A stretch of 35,636 nt of DNA from Halanaerobium polyolivorans (GCF_020711195.1 NZ_JAJFAT010000019.1:1-35636); one strand, 5' to 3'. Shown: positions 26,224 to 34,550, counted from the stretch's first letter. A program made the numbers and translations. The notes: generated by a model from the letters alone, not told the origin.

Positions 26224-26267
26224 GAATCTGAAAAATAGACTCTATAAATATTATTCAATACAGATCC
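26224..26267 (-). terminator. Possible pgmB terminator
   Basis: GGATCTG and CAGATTC arms (26261-26267 with 26224-26230) form a 7-bp stem with one G-U pair around a long 30-base loop, followed on the minus strand by seven T residues. The long loop makes this only a weak candidate. Confidence 0.35.
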
Positions 26268-26296
26268 TTTTTCTCCTTCTTTTTTTATAAATTATT

Positions 26297-26947
26297 TTAT
26301 ATTTTTTCTAATATTTCTTCAAAATCAATCTCAGCAACTTTAGAATACACCAGATGAGCTTTGCCCACTCTATCATCAGGTCCTACTCCAACTGCTATCA
26401 TATTAGCAGCTAAAGCAGCATCTACTCCTGATTCTGCATCTTCTAAAACAACACACTCTTCAGCTTCAACCCCCAGTTTTTCTGCTGTATGCAAAAATAG
26501 ATCTGGAGCAGGTTTTGCATTTTCAACACTATTACCATCTGAAATTGTATCAAATAAATCAGAGATCTTGAGGTTTTTTAATACTTTTCTTGCATTTCTA
26601 CTTGAAGAAGCTACTGCTATTTTAAAACCCTGTTCTTTAAGCTCAATTAATTTGCTCTCCATATCATCGAGTATATCTTCTTTAGAAATCTTTTCTAAAT
26701 ATTTTTGGTAATAAGCATTTTTGCGATCTGTCATTTCTTTTTTTAGATCTTCCGCTAATTCTTTGCCATCAAGAATTATTTCTAAAGAATCCATTCTTGA
26801 AACTCCACGCAGCTGTTCATTAATTTCACGATTAAAAAATAGTCCTTCTTCGTCAGCAAGTTTCTGCCAACTTTTATAATGATATTCAGCAGTGTCTGTA
26901 ATAACTCCATCAAGATCAAAAATAAAAGCTTTAATATTATTTGACAT
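26297..26947 (-). CDS. pgmB: Beta-phosphoglucomutase
   Basis: A HAD-family mutase interconverting beta-glucose 1-phosphate and glucose 6-phosphate, usually working with a disaccharide phosphorylase. 216 residues: nucleophile loop DLDGVITD with D11 and D13, cap domain carrying the subfamily mark LRGVSRMDSL (46-55), motif II in VASSSRN, motif III lysine in NAKPAPDLF and motif IV in VLEDAESGV. ATG start, 25 bases after the 2H phosphoesterase gene. No disaccharide phosphorylase lies in the window, so the sugar source is encoded elsewhere. Confidence 0.92.
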   Translation of the reverse strand: MSNNIKAFIFDLDGVITDTAEYHYKSWQKLADEEGLFFNREINEQLRGVSRMDSLEIILDGKELAEDLKKEMTDRKNAYYQKYLEKISKEDILDDMESKLIELKEQGFKIAVASSSRNARKVLKNLKISDLFDTISDGNSVENAKPAPDLFLHTAEKLGVEAEECVVLEDAESGVDAALAANMIAVGVGPDDRVGKAHLVYSKVAEIDFEEILEKI

Positions 26948-26972
26948 AATTAATCTCCCCTATATTATAAGT

Positions 26973-27551
26973 TTATTCTCCCAATTCAAAACTGGCAATT
27001 ACTTTTTCAACCGGATCTAAGGTTGGCCGCCAGATCTCTAATTGTTCTGCATGAGCAGACAAAGGTCTTGACATCCCTTCCATAAACAAACAAATTTCTG
27101 TTAGTTCATCCATAGGAATAGGATTTTCGGCAAATATATTACTTACAATAGTAATATGGAACATCCATTCTTCATAATTTTCTATGGTAGAAATATTTTT
27201 TTCACTCAACTCTCGATGAATCCCTCTAGCAAATTTACTAAGTGATTGTGTTTCATTTACTTCAAGTACTAATTGATGTTGACCAGAGAATTTAATACAA
27301 CTAAAACGGTCAACCTCAATTTCTATATCCCCAAATTCTTTTACCTTGTTTTTTAATATTTCTTCTGCTAAATCAGCTTTAGTTTTGTCAATTCTATCTA
27401 TAGTTATATGAAGTTGAGGATAGATCTGATCAGGATAAAGATTATAATGTTCTGATACTATTTTTTGCACCTGTGCTGCTGTTTCCACAAGCTCCTGTCC
27501 AGGTATTAGAACCAAAAAATACTCTTTATCTAGTTCAGCTGCTTTAATCAT
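26973..27551 (-). CDS. 2H phosphoesterase (2'-5' RNA ligase-like)
   Basis: A 192-residue protein with two H-x-T motifs, LHITID (H48, T50) and FHITIV (H132, T134), in the spacing of the 2H phosphoesterase superfamily (LigT/ThpR and YjcG-like proteins). Such enzymes open cyclic phosphodiesters, for example 2',3'-cyclic RNA ends. The substrate is unknown. Its ATG overlaps the TGA of the upstream ABC ATPase gene (ATGA), so translation is coupled, with GGAGAGTGA as ribosome site. The link to a metal or vitamin importer is odd and may be operon packing. Confidence 0.8.
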   Translation of the reverse strand: MIKAAELDKEYFLVLIPGQELVETAAQVQKIVSEHYNLYPDQIYPQLHITIDRIDKTKADLAEEILKNKVKEFGDIEIEVDRFSCIKFSGQHQLVLEVNETQSLSKFARGIHRELSEKNISTIENYEEWMFHITIVSNIFAENPIPMDELTEICLFMEGMSRPLSAHAEQLEIWRPTLDPVEKVIASFELGE

Positions 27552-28825
27552 AATTCACTCTCCATCTCTGACTTCTCAAGCCTCTTAATTTCAGAAAACA
27601 AATTCTCTTTTTCTGCAAGCAAATAAATATTATCTGCTTCTAATAATTTATTCCAGATAAGCTCGGCTTTCCCTTTTGTATAATCTCTCTTTTCTATCTC
27701 AATATTATTCAATAAAATTTTATTTTTTTCAGGAAACTCCTCTAATATTTTAAGGTTGGCTAAATTACCATGACCAAAGGGTAAATTAGTTAAAATAATT
27801 AAATCCGCTTTAGAAATCATCTCTTTATTCTGCTTTACTTCATCTTCATTGATATTCTCAAATGGATCCGCTTCAACCATCTCCAGGCCAAGCTCTCTGG
27901 CAAGCTGCCAGTCTGCATCACCGATATTTAAAACTCCAAGTGTTATTTGATAACCTAAACTGACTAAATCAGCTAAAAAGTTCTTAGTTGTTCCTCCACC
28001 TGCAATAATATGAATTCTAAAATCCTTATTTTTTTTATTTTCCTGCAGATTAGCTGAAGGAATCAGGGTTATAAAAGGTCGGTTTGAAAGTGGATTTTTC
28101 TTAATTAAAACCTCAGTGTTATAAACTTCTTTAATATTGCTTTTTGTTAAAACTTCTTCTGCTGAGCCAGAAGCAAAGATTTTCCCACTTTTAATCAATA
28201 ATAATTTTTCACAATATTGAGCTGTCAAATTTAAATCATGAGAAACAGTAATTATTGTCAGCTCAAGATTTTTATTCAAATACTTTAAGAGATCATAAAT
28301 TTCTCCCTGATAATTAATGTCTAAACTTGAGGTAGGTTCATCTAAAAGTAAAACCTCTGGTTTTTGGGCAAGGGCTCTAGCAATAATAACCCTCTGCCTT
28401 TCACCACCAGATAAAGCATTAATATTTTTTTCTTTAAGTTTTAATGTATCAGTTACCTGCATAACCTCACGCACTATTTTTTTATCTTTATCACTTGTTT
28501 TTGACCATCTTTTTTGATAAGGATGTCTGCCCATCATTATGATATCATAAACATTAAAATTAAAATTAACCTGGCTGTCCTGAGGTACAACTGCTAATTT
28601 TTTTGCAAGTTTTACCGAAGAATATTCTGCTAGCACTTTATTATCTAAATAAACACTACCACTATCTGCTTTTAAACTGCGGCTTAAATTCTTTAAAAGA
28701 GTTGATTTTCCTGAGCCATTTGGGCCAATAATCCCAATAAAATCTCCTTTGTAAAAATCTAAATCTATACCTTTTAATATATTTTCTTTATTATAACTAA
28801 ATTTTAGTTTCTCGGTTTTAATCAT
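27548..28825 (-). CDS. Metal-chelate/cobalamin ABC ATPase (FecE/BtuD type) with extra C-terminal domain
   Basis: A 425-residue protein. Residues 1-245 are a FecE/BtuD-type ABC ATPase: Walker A GPNGSGKST (34-42), signature LSGGERQR (138-145), Walker B LLLDEP (159-164), switch VSHDLN. After a linker, residues 266-425 form an additional alpha/beta domain (IHIIAGGGTTKN at 272-282, ITLGVLNIGDADW, DLIILTN, KILLNN) that looks Rossmann-like. Usual members are about 255 residues. The ATG at 28825 follows GGTGAG; upstream TTG (28837) and GTG (28834) are alternatives. It overlaps or abuts the permease gene, so the pair is one transporter. No binding protein is encoded nearby. Confidence 0.88.
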   Translation of the reverse strand: MIKTEKLKFSYNKENILKGIDLDFYKGDFIGIIGPNGSGKSTLLKNLSRSLKADSGSVYLDNKVLAEYSSVKLAKKLAVVPQDSQVNFNFNVYDIIMMGRHPYQKRWSKTSDKDKKIVREVMQVTDTLKLKEKNINALSGGERQRVIIARALAQKPEVLLLDEPTSSLDINYQGEIYDLLKYLNKNLELTIITVSHDLNLTAQYCEKLLLIKSGKIFASGSAEEVLTKSNIKEVYNTEVLIKKNPLSNRPFITLIPSANLQENKKNKDFRIHIIAGGGTTKNFLADLVSLGYQITLGVLNIGDADWQLARELGLEMVEADPFENINEDEVKQNKEMISKADLIILTNLPFGHGNLANLKILEEFPEKNKILLNNIEIEKRDYTKGKAELIWNKLLEADNIYLLAEKENLFSEIKRLEKSEMESEL

Positions 28826-28830
28826 TAAAC

Positions 28831-29844
28831 TCACCAAATATCCTTTGTTTTTCTACGTAATAAATAAATAAAATATGGTCCACCAACCATAGCTGTTATA
28901 ATCCCAACCGGTAGTTCAAGTGGAGCCATTATTGTTCTTGCTAAACTATCTGTAATCAGCAAAAAAGCTCCGCCTAATAAAACTGCTAGGGGCATTAGTT
29001 TTCTGTGGTCAGGACCAATGATCATTCTTGCTATATGGGGAACAACTAAACCAATAAAACCTATACTCCCACTCACTGATACTACTGAAGCAGTTATTAA
29101 TGAAGCAGCACCAAGTAAAATAATTTTAACTTTTTCTACATTAACCCCTAAATGACCGGCACTCTCTTCTCCTAAAAGAATAATATTTAAATCTTTTAGG
29201 TAATAAATTATGACTACCATTCCAATTATAAAATAAGGTAGAATCATTTTTATTGCAGCCCAGTCACTTCCAGCAAGACTTCCCATCAACCAATAAACAA
29301 TTTGTTGTAAGTTTTCAGTTCTAATTACCATTAAAAATGACATAACAGAATTTAAAATAAAGCTAACTGCAACACCAGCCAGCAAAAAAGTCAAAACAGG
29401 TAGTTTATTGCCGACTTTGGCCAAATTATAAACTAAAAAGACTGTTAATAATGCTCCCAAAAATGCAAAAGCAGGAACAGCACTAAAATTCCAAAATACT
29501 ATCTCTATTCCTAAAAGCAGAGCCAGCATTACCCCGGTACCTGCTCCAGCAGAAATACCAATTATATATGGATCGACCATTGGATTTCTAATAACACCCT
29601 GGAAAACCGTCCCTGCAGCAGCTAAACCTGCTCCGACTATAAATGATAAAATAATTCTCGGCAGCCTAATCTCTGCTAATATTATAGCACTCGTTCTGGA
29701 AATTTCCTGTGTCCCAGAAAGAAAAGCAAAAACATCAGCAGCTGGTATATAGCTTGAACCAAGCAGTAAAGAAATGATTCCTAGTGCTAAGACTATTAAA
29801 ATTGTAATTAAATATATTAATGATATTCTATATTTTTTATCCAT
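28831..29844 (-). CDS. Metal-chelate/cobalamin ABC permease (BtuC/FecCD family)
   Basis: A 337-residue membrane permease with about ten hydrophobic segments. FecCD-family marks are GAGLAAAGTVFQGVIRNPM (77-95), DPYIIGISAGAGTG (96-109) and the C-terminal GFIGLVVPHIARMIIGPDHR (about 267-286), the region that contacts the ATPase. It imports cobalamin, haem or siderophore iron; the substrate cannot be told, and no cobalamin riboswitch lies upstream. The ATG has no ribosome site at normal distance: GAAAGGA lies about 24 bases upstream with a small hairpin between. First gene of the permease-ATPase-2H-pgmB run. Confidence 0.9.
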   Translation of the reverse strand: MDKKYRISLIYLITILIVLALGIISLLLGSSYIPAADVFAFLSGTQEISRTSAIILAEIRLPRIILSFIVGAGLAAAGTVFQGVIRNPMVDPYIIGISAGAGTGVMLALLLGIEIVFWNFSAVPAFAFLGALLTVFLVYNLAKVGNKLPVLTFLLAGVAVSFILNSVMSFLMVIRTENLQQIVYWLMGSLAGSDWAAIKMILPYFIIGMVVIIYYLKDLNIILLGEESAGHLGVNVEKVKIILLGAASLITASVVSVSGSIGFIGLVVPHIARMIIGPDHRKLMPLAVLLGGAFLLITDSLARTIMAPLELPVGIITAMVGGPYFIYLLRRKTKDIW

Positions 29845-29852
29845 TATATCAA

Positions 29853-29874
29853 TCGCTAAAGCGAAATCCTTTCT
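29853..29874 (-). promoter_or_regulatory. Distant ribosome site with intervening hairpin, btuC-like gene
   Basis: The only purine-rich site, GAAAGGA (29868-29874), lies about 24 bases before the ATG. A TCGC/GCGA mini-hairpin (29853-29856 with 29861-29864) sits between them and would shorten the effective distance to about ten bases when folded. Confidence 0.4.
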
Positions 29875-29950
29875 TTAAAATTTTGTCTTATATAAATATA
29901 TCATACTTTAGCCTTAATATCTAACCTAGGAGTAAATCGGAACAAAAACA

Positions 29951-30013
29951 AACCCCTTTTAGAATTATTTGGTTAAATGTACAATAATTTAACAAATCTA
30001 ATTAAAAGGGGTT
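29951..30013 (-). terminator. Long hairpin terminator after DUF1015 gene
   Basis: Arms 29951-29978 and 29987-30013 pair over about 25 positions with a few mismatches, including ten continuous pairs at the base (AACCCCTTTT with AAAAGGGGTT). On the minus strand TTTGTTTTTG follows. It ends the DUF1015 transcript 28 bases after the stop and is far longer than the other terminators here. Confidence 0.75.
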
Positions 30014-30040
30014 AATAATTTATTTAATTTTTTATTTAAA

Positions 30041-31324
30041 TTATTTTATTATTGACAGTTTATTTATCACAAGTCCTGTCAATAATTTAGGATAAAAGTC
30101 AGTTGATTTTTGAGGCATTTTTTCTCCTAAATCTGCAATCTCTTTAACTTCTTTAACAGAAGTAGAGTTTAAGATAAAGGCAGCCTGATAATCTTTTTCG
30201 GCTAAGGCTTTTAAGGCCTCTTCACGATAGCGAATATAATCAAGATTTGTTTTTGCAGCTAAAGCTTTCTCATCAATACCCAGGTATTTTTCCAAAATTA
30301 ATTTATGCAGTATACTTACATCTAGCTCAGCATATTTTTTTGAAAAATCTCCCTGGATTTCTTCTAAAACTTCATTATTTTCAAACTCAAAACCTTTATA
30401 TGATTCATCTGCTGCTGCTTTAAATCCAAAAACTGTTTTTTCACTGTTCTCATCTAAAAAGTTATATAATTCTTCTTTATTATCAAAGTCGTAAATTTTA
30501 AAATCCTCTGCTGCTCGTTCTAAAAAAGAGTCCAAATCAAAATTTTCGATTCCATATAATAATCTATGGGTAGGTAAGACCTTTAAGCCCGGATCATCCA
30601 TATTTATAAAAGTCATTAAACGATTATTAAAGCTTTCAACCCCATCTGCTTTCCAGCCTTTTTCTTTGCATTCATGCTGAAAGTTCAAAGCGGTTTGATA
30701 GCGGTGATGTCCATCAGCAATATAGAGATTTTTATCTTTCATTTTAGAGCTAACCTGCTCAACTATATTTGAGTCTGTTATATGCCAAACTTTATGTAAA
30801 TTATTATCTTCATCACTGACCACAATCAAAGGTTCATTTTGCATGATTTCAGTAAAAAGATTATTTATTTCATTTTTTTCATCTGCATATAACATAAAAA
30901 TATGACCAAAATTAGCTTCAGTTGCTCTGATTAAATTTAACCTATCAGCCTTAGGGCCTTCCATGGTGTTTTCATGAGCTTTTACACCTTCTCCAGCTTC
31001 TAATTTACCTAAACCTATAAAACCACGTCTAACAAATTTTTCTCCTTCAACACTATATTCCTGGGTATAGAGATAAAAACCTGCTTCTTCATCCCGAATT
31101 AAAATATTATCATGCAGCCAATTATCTAATTTTTTTGCTGCACTCTGATAACGATTTTCTTCTCTGCCTAAAATTAACCTCACAATATTATAAGGGCTTT
31201 TCTCATAGTATTCTGCCTGCAGTTCAGCATTAATTTTATCATAAGGCTGAGTTACAACATTATTCAAATCATCAACTTTGTCAGGATTATAACGATAACC
31301 TTTAAATGGAAAAACATCTGCCAT
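30041..31324 (-). CDS. DUF1015 family protein with ParB/SerK-like DGHHR motif
   Basis: A 427-residue protein of the DUF1015 (COG4198) family, function not established. The N terminus (MADVFPFKGYRYN, then VVTQPYDKI) is family-typical. Further marks are HENTMEGPKADRL (117-129) and ADGHHRYQTAL (203-213). The DGHHR core resembles ParB-like nucleotide-binding domains, including the free serine kinases SerK and SbnI. A GTG three codons upstream is less likely; the ATG at 31324 has AAGGAGTGATATTT before it. It is divergent from serA and shares a 200-base regulatory region with it, so a role tied to serine is plausible but unproven. Confidence 0.85.
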   Translation of the reverse strand: MADVFPFKGYRYNPDKVDDLNNVVTQPYDKINAELQAEYYEKSPYNIVRLILGREENRYQSAAKKLDNWLHDNILIRDEEAGFYLYTQEYSVEGEKFVRRGFIGLGKLEAGEGVKAHENTMEGPKADRLNLIRATEANFGHIFMLYADEKNEINNLFTEIMQNEPLIVVSDEDNNLHKVWHITDSNIVEQVSSKMKDKNLYIADGHHRYQTALNFQHECKEKGWKADGVESFNNRLMTFINMDDPGLKVLPTHRLLYGIENFDLDSFLERAAEDFKIYDFDNKEELYNFLDENSEKTVFGFKAAADESYKGFEFENNEVLEEIQGDFSKKYAELDVSILHKLILEKYLGIDEKALAAKTNLDYIRYREEALKALAEKDYQAAFILNSTSVKEVKEIADLGEKMPQKSTDFYPKLLTGLVINKLSIIK

Positions 31325-31455
31325 AAATATCACTCCTTTTGTTTATTATATATTTTAAATTCACTAACAGCAAGTCAATTTTACTGCTTTTAAATATTAA
31401 AAATATACAGAAAATATATTATATTTTGTTAATGAACAGGCTTTGAATTTTTAAC

Positions 31456-31484
31456 TTGCTTTATTAATCACAATCCGGTATAAT
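31456..31484 (+). promoter_or_regulatory. serA promoter
   Basis: Plus-strand TTGCTT (31456-31461) and TATAAT (31479-31484) with a 17-base spacer, about 35 bases before the GTG start. The rest of the 193-base divergent gap is AT-rich. On the other strand TTGACT and TATAAT-like boxes occur for the DUF1015 gene, but without a convincing spacing. Confidence 0.75.
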
Positions 31485-31526
31485 TAAAAAAAATTAGTAG
31501 TTCGAAGAGAGAAGGAGTGGTAATAA

Positions 31527-33131
31527 GTGTATAAGGTTTTAGTCAGTGACAATATTTCTCAAAAAGGAATTGATATTTTAGAGGAAGCTGGAATGGATGT
31601 TGATTTTAAGCCTGAACAAAGTAGAGATGATTTTTTAGAAAATATTGCAGATTATGATGGAATTATTGTCCGTAGTATGACCCAACTTGATAAAGAAGTT
31701 TTAGCAAAAGCAAAAAGTTTAAAAGTTATTGGAAGAGCTGGTACTGGTTATGACAATATTGATCTAGATCAAGCAACTAAAAGGGGAATTTTTGTTTTTA
31801 ATACTCCAACTGGAAACACAATTTCTGCTGTTGAACATACTTTAGGTTTGATGTTAGCTCTTGCCCGTAATATACCACAGGCAAACCAGGCTTTACATAA
31901 TGATATCTGGGACAGAAAAAAATATCAAGGTGTAGAAATCAAAGGCAAAACCCTGGGTATTATTGGTTTAGGACGTATTGGTAGTAGGGTTGCAAAAAGA
32001 GCTCAAAGTTTTGGTATGAATGTAATAGCTAATGACCCCTATCTTGCTCCTGAAAAAGCTGAAAACATTAATGTGCCTTTAAAGTCTTTTGAAGAAGTTA
32101 TCAAAGAATCAGATTATGTAAGCCTGCACACTCCATTAACAGACGAAACCTATCACATTTTAAGTCATAAAGAATTTGCAATGATGGATCAAAACACCAG
32201 AGTTATTAACTGTGCTCGAGGACAAAATATTGATACAGCTGCTTTAGCTAAAGCTATAGAAGAAAACAAAATCGCCGGAGCAGCAATTGATGTCCACGAA
32301 GAAGAACCTGTAAAAGCAAGTAATAATCCATTATTGAAATATCCTGATCAGGTCATCATGACCTGTCATCTTGGTGGTACTACCACTGAAGCTATGGATA
32401 ATGTGGCTATTATGGCTGCTGAAGAAGTTGTGTCTGTCTTGAAAAATAATTTACCTGAATCTCCTTTAAATATACCTGCTATGGATCCTCAGGAATTTAT
32501 TAAAGCTAAGCCATATATAAATCTTGTAACTAAGCTGGGTAATTTCATGGCTAAATGGAAGGGTCATCATAGGATCAAAAGTATTGAGGTTGAGTATGCT
32601 GGTGAGGTTAATAATTATAGTCATAAACCAATGACTTTAAGTTTAGTTAAATCAGTTTTAGAACCTATACTTGATGATAGAATTAACCTGGTAAATGCTA
32701 TGCATATTGCTGAAGAGAGAGGTATTAATGTTAAAGAAAGCCAAACACAGCACAAAGGTGAACTCAATAATATAATAACAGTTAGATTAAATACCAATAA
32801 AGGTAAATACAGCCTTGCTGGAACTTACCTACCAATTGGTTTTAGAGTCATTGAGATTAATGGTTTAAGAGTAGATTTAGATTTATCTGGAGAATTTATC
32901 ATCGTTACCTACCAGGACAGACCTGGAGTAATCGGAAAGATCGGTACTACACTTGGTGAAGAAAACATAAATATTGCTAACATGCAGGTTGGCCGCCAAA
33001 CAGCTGGTGGAGAAGCAGTAATGTTAATGCAAATAGATTCTAAACCATCATCAGAAACAATGGGAAAAATCAAAGATCATCTTGATGCATTAAATACAAA
33101 TGTTAAAGATTTAAGTTATATTGCTATGTAA
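31527..33131 (+). CDS. serA: D-3-phosphoglycerate dehydrogenase (long form with ACT domain)
   Basis: First step of serine synthesis: NAD-dependent oxidation of 3-phosphoglycerate. 534 residues: substrate-binding halves flank the NAD domain with GLGRIG (147-152); catalytic R231 (NCARGQ), E260 and H281 (CHLGG) are present. Then comes an intervening allosteric domain (about 320-450) and a C-terminal ACT domain (about 460-534) for serine feedback. The start is GTG with GAAGGAG upstream. It is the only plus-strand protein gene in the window. Its partner aminotransferase converges from the other side; no phosphoserine phosphatase is seen. Confidence 0.96.
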   Translation: MYKVLVSDNISQKGIDILEEAGMDVDFKPEQSRDDFLENIADYDGIIVRSMTQLDKEVLAKAKSLKVIGRAGTGYDNIDLDQATKRGIFVFNTPTGNTISAVEHTLGLMLALARNIPQANQALHNDIWDRKKYQGVEIKGKTLGIIGLGRIGSRVAKRAQSFGMNVIANDPYLAPEKAENINVPLKSFEEVIKESDYVSLHTPLTDETYHILSHKEFAMMDQNTRVINCARGQNIDTAALAKAIEENKIAGAAIDVHEEEPVKASNNPLLKYPDQVIMTCHLGGTTTEAMDNVAIMAAEEVVSVLKNNLPESPLNIPAMDPQEFIKAKPYINLVTKLGNFMAKWKGHHRIKSIEVEYAGEVNNYSHKPMTLSLVKSVLEPILDDRINLVNAMHIAEERGINVKESQTQHKGELNNIITVRLNTNKGKYSLAGTYLPIGFRVIEINGLRVDLDLSGEFIIVTYQDRPGVIGKIGTTLGEENINIANMQVGRQTAGGEAVMLMQIDSKPSSETMGKIKDHLDALNTNVKDLSYIAM

Positions 33132-33142
33132 TTTTAACTTCA

Positions 33143-33166
33143 AGAGCAGCACAAATGTGCTGCTCT
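33143..33166 (+). terminator. serA terminator
   Basis: A perfect 10-bp stem (33143-33152 with 33157-33166) with an AAAT loop, followed by T residues on the plus strand. It lies 12 bases past the serA stop. A-rich sequence on the other side may let it also serve the convergent aminotransferase gene. Confidence 0.9.
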
Positions 33167-33222
33167 TTTTTGATAGATTTAATTTTTCATTATAATTATA
33201 TGTGCTCAAGCAAAAGTAAATC

Positions 33223-34293
33223 TTATATCTCTAAAATATCTTCAATTATTGCAATTAAGCCCTTCATATCACTTAAATTTAAGTCCCCCATATGACCTAT
33301 TCTAAAGGCTTTATTTTTTAGATCTCCATAACCATTTGCAATTCTGATTTGATATTTTTCGACAAGGGTATTAATTAAAGCTTCAACATCAACCCCTCGG
33401 GTATTTTCAATACAGGTAACTGTATTTGACCAGTAGCCTTCTTCAGCATAAATATCAAAATATTTTAAAGCCCAGTTTTGTACATATTCAGCCATTGCTT
33501 GATGTCTAGCAAATCTAGCCTCGATTCCTTCATTTTCTACTATATCATTAAGTTGTTTTCTCAAAGCATATAGTTGGGGAATTGCAGGGGTAGTTCTTGT
33601 TTGCGATCTTTTATGATATTTATAAAGTAGAGGTAAATTAAAATAATAGCTGTTATTTTCAACTTCTTCAGCTCTCTTTAATAATCTATCACTGACAGAA
33701 GCAACTGTTAAACCTGCTGGTAAAGCAAAAGCTTTCTGAACTCCAGCCAGACACATATCTATTCCCCACTCATCAACTTTAATCTCTGTTCCTGCCATAC
33801 CTGATACAGCATCAACTAAAAATAATACATCATCATATTTTTTTACTACTTCTCCAATTTCAGCAATTGGATTCATTAATCCAGTTGAAGTTTCATTCAA
33901 AACTACTGTAATAGCATCATATTTTCCACTAGAAAGTTTTTCATCAACTAATTCTGCCTTAATTGCTTGATCCCAGGGAACTGAAACTTTATCACATTTA
34001 ATACCGTTTTTAAGAGTGATTTGATGCCAGCGTTCTGAAAATGCACCATTAACAAAATTCAAACACCTTTTTTTAACACCATTTGTTACAGCAGCTTCCA
34101 TTGCTCCTGTAGAAGAAGAAGTAAATAATAGTACCGGTTTTTCTGTGTAAAGTAATTTTTTAAGATTTTTTTGAATATCATCATATAGTAGAGAAAATTC
34201 AGGACTGCGGTGATGAATTTGCGGATTAGCTAATTCTTTTAACAGTTCTGCTCTTACTTCAGTTGGTCCAGGAGTAAATAGTTTATCATGCAT
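33223..34293 (-). CDS. Class V aminotransferase (serine-pyruvate / phosphoserine transaminase type)
   Basis: A PLP-dependent enzyme of 356 residues. The N-terminal FTPGPTEVRAELL (6-18), HHRSPEFSLLYDDI (27-40), VLNETSTGL (131-139), D161 in LVDAVSGMAG and the Schiff-base K187 in GVQKAFALPAG match alanine/serine-glyoxylate transaminases. In organisms without a classical SerC, members of this group serve as phosphoserine transaminase. Placement next to serA supports that role here, but sequence alone cannot exclude serine-pyruvate or alanine-glyoxylate activity. ATG after GAGGTG. A 19-bp palindrome lies in its leader. Confidence 0.9.
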   Translation of the reverse strand: MHDKLFTPGPTEVRAELLKELANPQIHHRSPEFSLLYDDIQKNLKKLLYTEKPVLLFTSSSTGAMEAAVTNGVKKRCLNFVNGAFSERWHQITLKNGIKCDKVSVPWDQAIKAELVDEKLSSGKYDAITVVLNETSTGLMNPIAEIGEVVKKYDDVLFLVDAVSGMAGTEIKVDEWGIDMCLAGVQKAFALPAGLTVASVSDRLLKRAEEVENNSYYFNLPLLYKYHKRSQTRTTPAIPQLYALRKQLNDIVENEGIEARFARHQAMAEYVQNWALKYFDIYAEEGYWSNTVTCIENTRGVDVEALINTLVEKYQIRIANGYGDLKNKAFRIGHMGDLNLSDMKGLIAIIEDILEI

Positions 34294-34319
34294 TTTATAA
34301 ACACCTCATAATTTATATT

Positions 34320-34338
34320 TTTCAGATTAAATCTGAAA
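34320..34338 (-). promoter_or_regulatory. Palindrome in the aminotransferase leader
   Basis: TTTCAGATT and AATCTGAAA form perfect 9-bp arms around one base. It lies about 27 bases before the aminotransferase ATG and downstream of a weak promoter-like pair (TTTACT, 17 bases, TATATT). It may be a repressor operator or a leader hairpin. Confidence 0.5.
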
Positions 34339-34450
34339 TAAACAATAATGATTTTTTATAATATAACCATTTATATTATAGCAGTAAAAATAAAATAAAT
34401 AAAGCTTAATAATTAATAATAATATTTTTTTTGCTTTAAAAACAAAAAAA

Positions 34451-34466
34451 GCACCCTTTTAGGTGC
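34451..34466 (-). terminator. tRNA operon terminator
   Basis: A stem built on GCACC/GGTGC with a short A-rich loop is followed on the minus strand by seven T residues, G and more T. It lies ten bases past the CCA end of tRNA-Gly(GCC), the last gene of the operon. Confidence 0.9.
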
Positions 34467-34475
34467 AGATTTAAA

Positions 34476-34550
34476 TGGAGCGGGAAACGAGATTTGAACT
34501 CGCGACCCTCACGTTGGCAACGTGATGCTCTACCACTGAGCTACTCCCGC
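34476..34550 (-). tRNA. tRNA-Gly (GCC)
   Basis: Full cloverleaf with loop TTGCCAA (anticodon GCC), stem TCACG/CGTGA, acceptor GCGGGAG, discriminator T and encoded CCA. Acceptor and T arms are almost the same as in the tRNA-Gly(TCC) gene at 35375-35451. Last gene of the operon. Confidence 0.97.

Noticed and set aside
29845-29950. Cobalamin riboswitch before the BtuC-like gene
   Set aside because: The region is short and AT-rich and lacks the B12-box GCCACTG.
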